Of a stretch of DNA of 64,000 nt, positions 11,986 through 22,696 are shown piece by piece. The stretch's first letter is position 1; every line of letters starts with the position of its first letter. Source of the DNA: Phialophora verrucosa (taxonomy: Eukaryota > Ascomycota > Eurotiomycetes > Chaetothyriales > Herpotrichiellaceae); assembly GCA_002099365.1 (NCBI GenBank), contig MSED01000009.1, positions 1,054,001 to 1,118,000 of the forward strand, read 5' to 3'. Position numbers and translations under genes: made by a program. The notes beneath the pieces are model-generated. The model did no database searches. It had not been told where the DNA came from and saw only the letters and a list, made by a program, of their open reading frames with translations.

Positions 11986-13531
11986 ATGGTCTACTCGTCG
12001 TTCATTTTGCTCTGGTCCCTGGCCACCGTCGTGCTGGCAGTGGTGTTCTTCAGATACCGCCGTTTGTCCTCCGTGCCAGGGCCTTTCCTGGCCTCCCTTA
12101 CGGACCTGTGGAGGTATTCTCTCACCCAGAGTGACCAGTTTCTAGATACGCTGAAGGACCTGCACGCCCGCCATGGAGCGTTTGTGCGGATAGGTCCCAA
12201 TGCCGTCAGTATCTCCGACCCTGCTGCGATCCCGACGGTTCATTCCATGCACGGGGAGTTCAGGAAGGCGAGCTCGTATTCCACGCTCCGCCTCCTCGTC
12301 AACGGCAAGATTGTTGGCAGCGTGATCGACATGCAGGACGAGAACGAAGTGTCCGCCCTGAAACGCGCGGTCGGAAGCGCCTTTGCGGCAAAGAACCTGC
12401 TGGACTACGAGCCCGACGTGGACCATACCTTGGAGAGACTGATTCGGGCGATGCGAAAGCGCCGGACGGTCTCACTGCTCGACGCAATGCAACAATTCCA
12501 GGTGGACTTCCTCATGAAAGCCGCGTTCAGCAAGAACACCGACTACCTCGAGACCAACCGGTCGACAAGCGCAATCTCGGGCGACGCAAGATTGAAGCAT
12601 TGGAGTCAATGGCAAAGTATGCCCGGTCTTGAATGGCTGCTTTTCAAATCGCCCCTTTGTTCCGCATGGTATAAGAGGAGCCGGGCGGACGCTCAAGCCT
12701 GGACAACGATGGCTTTGGACGAAACCCAAAAGAGACAGAAGCTAAAGTCAGCCGAGGCAGGTGGTATTGGAAGCAAGCAACCAGATCTCTTGTCAAAGTA
12801 CCTCGATGGCTGGGACCGGCACAAGGAGACCGTGTCGGAAATAACCATCGTGCGAATGGTTTCGAGTACGATTGCGGCTGGATTTGACACCTCCGCGTTC
12901 ACCATGACCATGATCCTCTACAACCTCCTGAAGCACCCGCCAGCGCTGAAGAAGTTGCGATCCGAGCTTGACAACGCTCTCAACTCTGGCCGACTCTCGG
13001 ACCCTCCCAGGTTCACTGAGACGGACAAGCTCGACTACCTCGGAGCAGTCATCAAAGAGACTATGCGTCTCCATCCCTTCGTCAAGCCTCTCCTCGAAAG
13101 AGAAGTCCCTCCTGGCGGCGCCGATATTGCTGGCAAATTCCTGCCTGGCGGCACAACGGTTGCAATTTCTGTAAACGTTGCTCACCGCGACGTTCCCATC
13201 TTTGGAAAAGACGCGGAGGAATTTCGCCCGGAAAGGTGGTTGGAAGGGGACCATCAACACAAATTGTTGATGGAAAGGTCAGTACTCGGCTTTGGCGCGG
13301 GCAAGCGCGTTTGCATCGGGCGACACATCGCGGAGTTGGAGATGAAGAAGGTGATTCCGAGGTTGCTGTTGGAGTTTGAGGTGAGTTCACCTGTTCGATC
13401 AGCCCCGTGAATGACTGACCCAGTGTCTCCACCAGATCTCACTGGAAGACCCAAGCTACGTCTTCAAGGCCAGACACAAGCTGACCAACTTCCCGACACC
13501 ATTTGCTGTCATTTGTGCAGACAGGTCTTAA
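11986..13531 (+). CDS. Cytochrome P450 monooxygenase, pisatin demethylase-like
   Basis: Two exons, 11986-13380 and 13436-13531; 496 residues. Residues 1-25 are the ER membrane anchor (MVYSSFILLWSLATVVLAVV), followed by the proline-rich hinge SVPGPFLASL. The I-helix contains AAGFDTSAFTM, the K-helix ExxR is in KETMRLHP, and the haem-binding loop is FGAGKRVCIGRH with the axial Cys. The 55-base intron (GTGAGT..CAG) lies just after the haem loop, and the last exon supplies the usual beta-sheet C-terminus. The I-helix T/S pattern and N-terminal half resemble pisatin demethylase/benzoate hydroxylase-type fungal P450s; the substrate cannot be told from sequence. A regulator gene and an MFS pump lie downstream, so a role in a small oxidative or detoxification cluster is possible. 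Confidence 0.92.
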
Positions 13532-14296
13532 ACATACATCGTATCAATGGTGAGGTCCAGTTGCTGATAGATTCATCACTGATGGTTTGAGAATTGTCAG
13601 CTGTGGAACATGCCGGCCATGTTACTGCATTCCATGAATGTTGCATCTCAAATTCCGGCGCCTTTGCGCCCTGTTGTATTGTCGAACATTTTGCAAGAAT
13701 AAGGCCGGAATGTGACAAGAGGAAATGGCAGGAGAGTAGCGGCCTCAGGAGGCGAGGGCCGTGTCGCGGTGTCCACCTCTTCCCATCTCAGCCTTAGGAG
13801 TTCCGTAGGTATACAGTACAGATAAGTAAAATCACATTTCCGCCTTCAGGCTCTCATAGGAGCTCTGCATATACTTGCAGTCATTCGGCAACACGATAAT
13901 AACAGGACGGCCTGCAGCAAAGTCGGAAAACGTCAAGGTCAGGCAGAATCGTGGTTTCAGTCGGGTATTGTAGACCAATTCATCTCATGCGCCAGTTTAT
14001 GTGTGCTGATGGACTGGAAAAGCATGCCACCTTTCAGCGGTCGTTCCTGCCCAGTATGCGGGACGCTGTGCAGACCGGAGATTGGGACAGGGAGCTGAGG
14101 TGCAGCTTAGTACCAAGGGAAATGCCTGCTCAGAGGGTGCTCCCTGCGGGTTGAATTTGGTGGCACCGAGCAGATACTGACGTATTTTCAACACAGCAGA
14201 CGCTCCACGACTCAGAACAACGCAGGGAATATTATCAATCGATCCTGGTGCAGAACTGCTGTTGTGAGAAATCCTCTACCCCTGTTCCCGATCCCC
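13532..14296. other. Intergenic region between convergent genes
   Basis: 3' flanks of the P450 and the transcription-factor gene. No supportable gene is seen. Confidence 0.55.
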
Positions 14297-15994
14297 TCAT
14301 GGGATGTTAATTGAGCTGAGACAGTTTTTTCTCAATGGTAGAGGTCTCTTTAGGAGCAAAGCAGGCGCGAACCGCCAGCCGTGGGGCTCAACGACATCGA
14401 AGTCCAGGAAGCCATCGAGGATCTTGTGGACGGCGTCCCAGGAGTGCAGGTCCATCCGAGCGGCCTGGAGGGAGAACTCGTCGCTGAACCAGCTGTCACA
14501 GGCACTGCGTAAGCCGTATTGATCATGTTCTGCCTGCGCACCCACGTAAAGGGCCCACAATCGCGCGTTTGCAAATTGCATCGAACCAGTGAATTCAATT
14601 CTATGCCGCTCTTTCTCAAGCAGCTCCTGGATGAGTCTTCGCAAAGGTTTCTTTGTCTGGAAAATTTCTTTTCCAAGAAGTGTTTCATCCCCTGCGATCA
14701 GTCGGGTCCAGTAGACGGCAGTCAAGGCAAGGTAAGCGTTCTTCTCCAATATGTGCGGTTGCGGGGCTTTCAGCTCTTTGGCTGTATCAATGCAGTCGAG
14801 GGCGTACTTGAGAAGCCGCGTATGCTTGACGAGATGGCTCGAACACCACCAGGTGAAGACCTCGGGAGACAATCCTTCTGCTCTTTCCGACCCGTGCCGC
14901 CAGACTGCCAGACTCTCGCGCTGTCGGAGGAACATGTCTCTAAGGAAGTCGTCTTCGATAGAAGGATCTAAGCTAGTAGGAAACGAAAGCTGCATTGCCA
15001 GCAATCGCTCCCGGCCTTCTGCCCAAGGTTTCTCGAACACCATCGATATCCACCAGTCGTAGTCAAGTACGGGTTTCCTCAAGAACATACAACAGGCGCA
15101 GGCCTCATTATACATGAAAGACCGCAAGGGGGTGATATCGACGTGTCCGTATTCACTCTCGTGTCTTAAAGCCCGAGCCAGCATCGCGGCATGGGTCCAA
15201 GCGGCATCAGCGTTTCCGGCTTGTGCCTCGGCCATATACAAGGCAATGATATGCCAGTATGATGACCTCGTCGCAATCCCAGACCCCTGCCGCACCTTTT
15301 TGAGTAGTTCCGAGGTACTCTGGGATCGGAATTTCAAGCTTTGAAGTGCCAGCTCGGAGTTCTCAGTAGTATTTGAGGCGACCTGTGCCCAACGAGCCAG
15401 AAAGCCTAAGGCGCCCCCCTTCTCGTGGAGAGAACGTACGACGTCCCTCCAGTCATCAGCGGCGGCTTCCAAAGTCCGCCATCCATCCGGAGCGGTATGA
15501 TATTGAGACGGGAGGACAATGTCCCGATAGAATCTCAGGATGTCGTTGACTCTGGCAGAAATCTTTATGGGGTAAGCGGCAAAGGGGTCGGAATTTCCCT
15601 GGAACAGACTAATATCCTGCGCACTGCGTGGGGGGCTTCTGTCCGAACCCGCCATGAGGTCGGAAGTGTAGGAGGTGAATGAAGAGGCGGGAGAAGTGCC
15701 CTTCAGGTTTGGTCAGTATGGCCATAGCTGCTTTTCACATTGTACGCATACCGACATCTCGGAGAAATCTTCCTCACTGTCCAAGGAGGCCCGGCGAGAG
15801 TTAGTCGTGGGGACCTTCGCGCTCTTCCTTAATCTCTGGGCCGAATCCCGTCTCAGCCATGGTCGATATTGTTGTTGTATGTGGCTGAAAACCCTTTGCC
15901 GGTGAGGTTGTGCTTGCATGTTCTGGGCATCGTGATTGACCCACAAGAGGTTTGCGGAGAAGGTCGGCTTGTCTTTTCCTGCAGCCATGGTCAT
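14297..15994 (-). CDS. Fungal-specific transcription factor-like protein without a zinc cluster
   Basis: Two exons, 15994-15752 and 15700-14297; about 548 residues (a second in-frame ATG at 15988 is equally possible). The N-terminus carries the short signature of a large ascomycete family, KDKPTF..LLWVNHDAQN followed by QRVFSHIQQQYRPWLRR; the remainder is the all-helical 'fungal-specific transcription factor' region. No Zn2Cys6 cluster is present, which is normal for this family, so direct DNA binding is unproven. The 51-base intron (GTATGC..AAG) joins phase 0 to a Thr/Ser-rich linker. Related genes in this window (47003, 51296, 62053) show partial or broken versions. The neighbouring P450 and MFS genes may be targets, but that is inference. 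Confidence 0.85.
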
Positions 15995-16979
15995 AGATCC
16001 ATTGCCTAGGGGATGTCTGGACAGACAGAAGATGTGGAGTCCTAGGAAAGTAGCCGGACTTTTCTATGTCTGCTTTAGTCAGGCACTGGTCAGGGCTTGT
16101 ACGATGGTAAGAACATTCCAGAAAGCTTCGATGTTGCTGTGTGTCGGCCTAGCCAAAGGTTCCTTAACATTCAGATCCCCTGGTAAGGTTGCTTAGAATG
16201 ATTGCACCTCGCTGACTGTGGGCATATATGTTCTTCAGGAAGTTGAAGTCCGAGGGTGCTTGAAAGTGGTGTGACAAGCTTGGGCGCCAGGTTTGGGAAA
16301 ATGTTGGTGGGGCTGCGGCCAAGCGTTGGGGGTCGGAGCCCTCAGTCCGCGGTGGTAAGGGCGACGAGGACGGCTGATTGATGGGTTACACAGGAGTGAG
16401 TGCACAGGCTGAGATGCTCGTATCAGCTGAATAAGAGGTGAGATAACGGAGTTGGAAACATGGCTATTGGGCGAGTCGGTTGCATAAATCCACCGGCAAC
16501 AATTACCCATTGGGACAAGGGTCTCGCATTCTTCGAGCAAGCGAGGAGAATAAGCAGTTCCGTTCGGAAAGTGATGGACAGTGGGAAGGGCACGCGATGC
16601 TGTTTCGGGATGAACGTGCGACGAGATCCCCAGATTCGACATCTCTACTCCGTACCTGCAAGGAGGACACGCGTGCGATCATGCCGTCGCCTGGGAATAG
16701 CCACAATCAGAATATCATGGCAGCAGAGACAGGTTAAGAGCAGAGCGCATAACGAAGCCCGAAGTTTATCGCCGTGTTCAAAAGGCGGGAAGACACTGTC
16801 TCATGCCGACTGGTTCAAAGTTGCCATAATGTATACCTGTCAAGCTCCGATACTTCGTGGATCGTCGTTTCCTCGTCTCCGATCCAAGGAAATGAATCTT
16901 TGCCCAGGTGCTCAACGCCTGAAACCTCCAAAATCTAGATGAACGCGGATGTTGGTACTGGTGCTCTCCTAGAGTCAAG
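15995..16979. other. Intergenic region
   Basis: Contains the promoter of the transcription-factor gene and the 3' flank of the 155-residue protein gene. Open frames of up to 160 codons overlap on both strands and have no protein-like motifs. No gene is called. Confidence 0.5.
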
Positions 16980-17447
16980 CTATACAATTGTCTTCCGCCG
17001 ATTAAAAACTCGCTTCAACTTGTTCCCTTTCCCTTCCGCTGGTGTGGCGGATGTGTCCACGGCTGCATTTGCGGAACTGTGTCGCGACAACGCTGCGGCA
17101 CTACCATTGTGTTCGGCGACTGTATCGAGTTGCGGCGCTACGGTCGCCCTCCTCTGGTCTTTGGTAGTACTCTTCGTCACACCCCTGATTGTTCCTTGCT
17201 TGCCGAGGATATCATCGACGGTGCTTTTGCCGTAAAAGCCACTCAATTGTTCATCAGCTTCGTAGTACATCTTTGATTGTGCCCATGCTTTCAACGCGTC
17301 GAGGTATGCTTGTTCAGAAGGAAAGCCGCGGTAGCTTTGATCCGCGACGACGGTATCAATTGACTGGGCGGAAAAGACACTCGCAGGTCGTGACGTCTGG
17401 GTCTGAGGTTTCCGGTCGAAAACTGATCGTGGCTCTTTGATCGACAT
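16980..17447 (-). CDS. Conserved-looking small protein, unknown function (155 aa)
   Basis: Single exon. The start is placed at the ATG beginning MSIKEPRSVFDRKPQ. The open frame extends 19 codons further upstream to an ATG at 17504, but that extension looks unlike the rest. A Ser/Thr/Arg-rich N-terminus precedes a helical core with aromatic and acidic residues (AYLDALKAWAQSKMYYEADE, then LSGFYGKSTVDDILG). The C-terminus is basic (KGNKLKRVFNRRKTIV). No signal peptide, membrane segment or catalytic motif is seen. The GFYGKSTVDDILG stretch has the look of a conserved motif, and I think similar short hypothetical proteins occur in other ascomycetes, but I cannot name a family. Confidence 0.65.
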   Translation of the reverse strand: MSIKEPRSVFDRKPQTQTSRPASVFSAQSIDTVVADQSYRGFPSEQAYLDALKAWAQSKMYYEADEQLSGFYGKSTVDDILGKQGTIRGVTKSTTKDQRRATVAPQLDTVAEHNGSAAALSRHSSANAAVDTSATPAEGKGNKLKRVFNRRKTIV

Positions 17448-18174
17448 ATTGCTGGAGCGCAAAGGGAGGACGTGGAAAACGAAGGTGTTTTCAAGACAAC
17501 GCACTAGGTAAGCCTGCGACGTTGGCCCAAGTACAATTACCCAACGTATACTGAGCGTCCTGGGGCATTTGACAATCAGTAATGAAACCTCCCCATTTAT
17601 TACCTTTTGCAGGTCACTTGAGACTTGGAGGTGGTGTGCTTCGCCACTTCCATTCCGTGGTGATGAACGTTCCGAAGCATTCTGACAGGCTTAGAGGCAT
17701 ACTACCCGCCCCTCCACCCCGCCTCGCAAGCCCATGGAACCTGTAACAGGGATGGCAAGACCAAGAATAGGCCGCCCGCGATTCGTGCAAGATGACCGGA
17801 CAAATGCCAGAAGTGTACGAGTATGAACCGTGGTCTGCTGCGCGATGATGCATGGTGGAGGAAGGAGATAAGAATGCGTGCCGAGAGATTGCCAATGCGT
17901 GCCCTTGAGGAACCCACGTGGCCGAACTGACGTTGATCGACTGACGCGAAGCTCGACGAATTCGAGAAAATCCCGGAGCCATGGGGCGAAGGGGTCCGAG
18001 AGTTTGGCGCGCAGGAGAAATCCTGGGGATCATTCGTGCTTAAGTTTCGAAGCTGTGACTGGGCTTGCGTATTCCGAAGTGAATGGCCACGCAGACAAAA
18101 ATTTAAAGAAATGCGCGTTCGCGTACAATCACCGGGCCCGTACGAAATAGTCGCCGATGAGGTTGTTACTGTAT
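17448..18174. other. Intergenic region
   Basis: No gene is seen. Promoter side of the small minus-strand gene and 3' flank of the MFS gene. Confidence 0.5.
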
Positions 18175-19864
18175 CTACTCTCGTTTGAGGCCAATCTTGC
18201 CGATATTTCTCAGCCCCCACAAGCTCACCACGAGCGTCGCCGCTGTAACAGCCAGAATGAACCAAAATGCAGCCCTGTATCCCTCCATCAGCGCCTTGGG
18301 CCCGTGCTTGTCGGGGTAATTTGACTGCATCGTAATACTCCCGGCAATGACAGCAGAAAGAGCCAGCCCGACGCTTTTGCCGATTTGTGCGACGGTGTTG
18401 AACACGCCTCCCGCCAACGCTTGAGTCTTTTCGGGGAACGCGGCTGTGATGACAAGATTTGATACAGTAAAGAGCACATCTGGCCCAATAGCATTTAGAG
18501 CAATGGCTGGGAAGGCGTATTCCCAGTATGGTGCCCGAACTTTCATGATGGCGACCAGGAGCGGTGAAATGCAGGATACCGCCATTGTAAATATGACCGC
18601 CCAGTCTGCACGGACTTTATGGACTGCCAGCCCCATTACAATGTTTGTTGCAACGCCAGAGGCAGGAGCTGGTAAGAAGCGCAGAGACGTTTGCGTGGCA
18701 CTCAGATGCTGGATGTCCTGGAAGAAGAATGTGAGAAGGGTTTCGGTGGCATTGAAGGCGCCCCAAGCAAGGAAAACGTCGATGCAAACGCTTGTGAATA
18801 CTCGGTTGCGCCAGAGTGAGTTGGGGATGATGGCGGGGCGGCCTAGCTTTTCTTGTCGGCCGACCCAGAAGATGAAAGTTGGGATCAGTGCTATGGCAAT
18901 TGACAAGCACGCGATGTTGGTGGGAGACTTGATGCTTGAGACACTGCCAGTCAAAACGCTGAGACCTGTCAGTATCGCACACCTTTCAAATGGAAGCAAA
19001 TCACTCACGCAAAGACATATGACAGCAGACCGAGTGCCGTGCTGAGGATGAAAGCCCCCGGCCAGTCAATCTCCGTTCTCAACCGACTCAGAGACAGCCG
19101 TGTCGGATCTGCTGGCTTCGGTAAACCAAACAGTGCTAAGCCCAGAAACAAGGTATTAATGGCCGCCGCAATGTAGAATCCCACTCGCCATCCGGGTCCG
19201 TCAGCCAAGATACCGCCCACAACAAGGCCGACGGAGAAACCTATAGGTTGCCCGGCGCCCATCATTGCGAATGCAAAATTTCTGCGTTGTCCGTGTGGAA
19301 AGTACGAGGTGATCAGGCTGACTGCCGACGGTAGGCAGAATGCAATGGCAATACCAGCGAGTGCGCGGAAGAATAGCAGCTGGAAACTACTTTTGGCGAG
19401 TCCACAGGCCAATGTGAAGATGCTTTGCAGTAAGCAGCCGAGCAGGTACATGAAACGGCTTCCTACCACATCGGCGACGGCACCAGAAAGGATGAGTGAG
19501 CATCCGCACGTGAGGGCATAGATGGACGAGGGCCTGCAATATCAATTGAGCACATGCATCAGGAGCGGCGGGCAAAGGGTTGGATATACCATAGAAGGAC
19601 AGCATCAGGTATGCTAAGATCTTTGGCCATGGTTGGGAGAACAACCGTTACCAAACCAGCCAGAAGAGAGCTGATGCCAGTTACGCCTGTTATCGAAGCG
19701 AAGATAATTGCAGTCGTACCCCTTTTCAGAGGAGGCTGCTCAGATGTGGATTGTATATCCTCGGGTAGCACCGGTTCGTCGCTCGTGAAAGACAGTTTCC
19801 GAGCAGTGGTGACTGCTCGTGCTGGAGCCGTAAGCTCGATGGTGTCGGTTGCGGTTACGGACAT
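18175..19864 (-). CDS. MFS multidrug/metabolite exporter (DHA2-like)
   Basis: Three exons: 19864-19590, 19533-19009 and 18958-18175; 527 residues. A roughly 60-residue cytoplasmic N-terminus with Ser/Thr/Arg precedes a chain of about 12-14 hydrophobic helices. The loop 2-3 signature appears as SGAVADVVGSRFMYLLG, and the later helices contain GGVFNTVAQIGKSVGLA, common in 14-span drug:H+ antiporters of fungi. It should export small organic compounds across the plasma membrane using the proton gradient. The introns are 56 and 50 bases, with GT..AG ends, and both junctions restore conserved membrane sequence; the second acceptor is the CAG four bases beyond an earlier CAG that would break the frame. 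Intact, unlike the related gene at 59219. The P450 and regulator on the left make a metabolite-export role plausible. Confidence 0.9.
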
Positions 19865-20480
19865 TTTGATTGCGCTCGTCTTCACCAGGCTCAACTGCTT
19901 CTTGAGGGGAAGAAAGGATCCTGAGAGATCCTGAGGTATCTAGACAGAAATCACAGTATTATACCTCAGGTCTCCAAGCATGATCTCCTGTCCTCTGACG
20001 TTTGGCGCACTTCATGTCAGCGCTTTTCTTCAGAAGCGGTAGTAGGTGATGTCACTCTCACGACTCTTTTCATTGTAGAAAGCGCTTTGACTTGGCACGT
20101 TTGGCCCATTTGCACCGTCCTCCTGCAACGGGCAAGCTCAAGCTTTGGTGCCTGGCTAGCCACGCCACTCACAAGGGCTTTTTCACCGCCTGGCTGCTGC
20201 AAATCAGTCCACCACACTTCCACCACCCGGAAGCTCCAAATCCGCACTGCAGCACCGAGTGACACCACCGTGCCAGGCCCAATAAAAATGCCCTTGCCCG
20301 CCCACACTTGCCAATCAAAGAGAGACCCTGGCTTTGGATCCAGATCGTCAATCTGATATTGAAATTGTTTGATCTGAGGTTCTTTGGCCTCTTGTTTCCC
20401 TCGTTATTGATTCTACTGTCCCGACCGATTCCGTTGCCTACCCCTACGTGTGAATTCGACGGGTTCACTTCCTCCTCGAA
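19865..20480. other. Divergent promoter region, MFS exporter / ERG25
   Basis: No gene is seen. It contains the MFS promoter (left) and the ERG25 promoter and 5' leader (right). A TGA at 20451-20453, in frame with the ERG25 start, rules out extension of that reading frame upstream. Confidence 0.55.
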
Positions 20481-21531
20481 ATGTACGTACTGCACGTCAC
20501 TGCAAAATGCGATCCCGTCAGAAAGTCCATGTTTTGTCTGAGCTAACCCCTACTTCTCTGGCTGTACAGGAATTACACGAGTTCTTTCGTCAGCGGTGCA
20601 TCCGCAAGCTACACCGACTACTTTAACGACATCGCCGCCTACAACGTGCACCTGAATGTCTTCGAGAAGGCGTGGGCAGCATGGTATGCGTACATGCAGA
20701 ACGATGTACTCGCCACGGGAATAATGTCCTTCACCATGCACGAGGTGATCTACTTTGGCCGAGCGCTGCCCTTTATCATTATGGATAAGATTCCGTATTT
20801 TAGGAGGTATAAGATCCAGGCTGTAAGTGCCCCCGTCACATCACTTCGAGGTGTTTTCCAAGCTTACATTCGTGGCGACATAGCATAAAATGCCCACCCT
20901 CGCCGAACAATGGGCCTGCGCCAAACTTGTCCTCCTCTCCCACTTCACCGTCGAACTCCCTCAAATATGGCTCTTCCACCCAGCATGCCAGTTCTTCGGT
21001 CTTTCAACATCCGTGCCTTTCCCTCCATGGTACACCATGGTCTGGCAAATTGCATTGTTCTTTGTCCTCGAAGACGCATGGCATTACTGGTTCCACCGAG
21101 TCCTGCACACCCCGAAACTCTACAAGATGATTCACAAACTGCACCACCAGTACAGCGCCCCTTTCGGTCTTGCGGCGGAGTACGCCTCTCCCCTTGAAAC
21201 CATGATTCTTGCATTCGGCAGCGTCGGCATCCCTATCGCCTTTTGCGCGCTGACCAAGAACTTACATGTCATCACCATGTACCTGTGGATCGTGGGCCGC
21301 CTTTTCCAGGCTATTGATTCGCATTCTGGATATGAATTCCCTTGGTCTCTGCATCACTTTTTGCCGTTCTGGGCAGGCGCAGATCATCATGACGTCCATC
21401 ATGAGAAGTTCCTCGGCAACTATGCCAGTTCATTCAGATGGTGGGATGCCACGATGGGAACTGACGTTGGAAGTGCTTCGGAGGGATTCAAGAGGAAAGA
21501 GAAGAAGGCTTTGGAAGCGAAGAAGGAGTGA
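20481..21531 (+). CDS. ERG25: C-4 methylsterol monooxygenase (ERG25)
   Basis: Three exons: 20481-20482, 20570-20822 and 20884-21531; 300 residues. The first exon contributes only AT of the start codon; the G comes from exon 2, giving MNYTSSFVSG. The 87-base first intron has GTACGT at the donor, GCTAAC at 20542-20547 and ACAG at the acceptor. The three histidine boxes of the membrane-bound di-iron hydroxylase family are present: HRVLH, HKLHH and HHDVHH. Family landmarks such as AYNVHLNVFEKAWAAWY and LSHFTVELPQIWLFHP identify it as the sterol C-4 demethylation oxidase, acting in the ER in ergosterol synthesis. It ends with a Lys-rich tail, possibly an ER-retrieval signal. Highly conserved; identity is secure, and the split start codon is the unusual feature. 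Confidence 0.94.
20483..20569 (+). other. Intron interrupting the ERG25 start codon
   Basis: The intron runs GTACGT..GTACAG with a branch sequence GCTAAC 22 bases before the acceptor. The exon bases AT immediately before it and G immediately after it create the initiating ATG. No other in-frame ATG exists before conserved protein sequence, and an upstream in-frame TGA closes the alternative. Confidence 0.8.
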
Positions 21532-21859
21532 AGAGATCCTTGGTTGCAGAAAATAGTCAAACCGCGCAGGAAAGAAGCGTCGACCGAGCTTCGCTGTAAA
21601 TATTTTGGTCGCGTCCATATGGGAGAACAGGTCAGGCGGCATATTCATGCATAAGTGGCGTTGGATTGCGCGTGATAGACATGGGATTTGGCGAGATGCT
21701 TCGTGGCCCTGCCATGCTAGTGCTCCTGCCATAACGGTCAAACGAAATATTGATAATGTTGCGTCCGCAGACGGTAGACTGAGGGAGAGCAGGGCAAGCC
21801 CTCCTCGATCACTCCAGGGTCCGTGATTTTGGCGACTCCTCTCAGCGTTGAGAACGCGG
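21532..21859. other. Short intergenic region between convergent genes
   Basis: 3' flanks of ERG25 and the pterin dehydratase-like gene. Nothing else is seen. Confidence 0.5.
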
Positions 21860-22696
21860 CTATGTTGGCTCCTTCGAAAACTCTTCCGGCGGAGTTGTGA
21901 ACTTAGATTTCGCAGTCTCGCATCCACAGTTCTCGAGGGCTTTGTGGATCTCCGCTCGGTTCGCGGCGACCATGCGGTCACGTAGGCCCGCGATTCTCAG
22001 CCTTTCATCTTCCAGATCTCGCGTCGTGTCCGATTTCCACGGCGTAACGGTGTCGAAATCAGCGAGAATCTCGTTGACGTTCTGTGCCAACCTCGTATCT
22101 CGAACGCTTAATCCGCGAGGATTATGCGTTGTACATGTGATAGTCATGCACATATCTGCCCCATCTTCAACCTTCCCTCGACTAATGTGGGGGTGGTGAT
22201 CCATCTCATCAGCTCGGCGCAAGATCTGCTCTTCAATCGTGTTCAGTTCACCAGCCGCGGGAAGGGCGATGTGTCGGTGTATTGCGTCCCCTTCAGGATC
22301 GAGATACCACTCCATCATGCCAAATGATATGCCGAATATGCCTCTCCCTTCCTGGTTCGGACCTTCGATCGCTGGATGGCCTTCTGGGGTCTGGAGTAGC
22401 TCGCTGAGAGCTTTAGCGAGCTTGTCAAGCTTGGCTTTGGGAGTTGGCAAGAACTTTTGCGTGATGACCTGGCCATCTTTCAGACAGAGGTTGATAGTTT
22501 GTCTATCAGCGGAGAAATGGATAGGAGCGGTGGAGGAGAGGTATAGGCTTCTGCGCGGAGACGAGGCGTGGCATGGAGGTTGAGGCAGGCATGTCCGCCC
22601 AAAGCTGGGTTGTAGCATCTTGTTCACGTATCTACCCACAGATGATGTGATGGTACGAGTAATGCAGCGGTTCCCTACATGATGGACCTGCAGCAT
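21860..22696 (-). CDS. Pterin-4a-carbinolamine dehydratase-like protein, probably mitochondrial
   Basis: Single exon, 278 residues. The N-terminus is Arg/Ser-rich and lacks acidic residues (ITRTITSSVGRYVNKM), suggesting mitochondrial import. The C-terminal half has the dehydratase signature DEMDHHPHI, and later THNPRGLSVRD, whose His and Asp keep the family spacing (H-x8-D). Enzymes of this family dehydrate 4a-hydroxytetrahydropterin. Between the two motifs the usual Tyr/Trp spacing is altered by an acidic insert (KVEDGADMC). The first 130 residues contain a separate segment (INLCLKDGQVITQKFLPTPK) not typical of the compact 100-residue family members, and the last 60 are helical and charged. 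Family assignment is good, but catalytic activity is uncertain because the motif is altered. Confidence 0.8.
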   Translation of the reverse strand: MLQVHHVGNRCITRTITSSVGRYVNKMLQPSFGRTCLPQPPCHASSPRRSLYLSSTAPIHFSADRQTINLCLKDGQVITQKFLPTPKAKLDKLAKALSELLQTPEGHPAIEGPNQEGRGIFGISFGMMEWYLDPEGDAIHRHIALPAAGELNTIEEQILRRADEMDHHPHISRGKVEDGADMCMTITCTTHNPRGLSVRDTRLAQNVNEILADFDTVTPWKSDTTRDLEDERLRIAGLRDRMVAANRAEIHKALENCGCETAKSKFTTPPEEFSKEPT

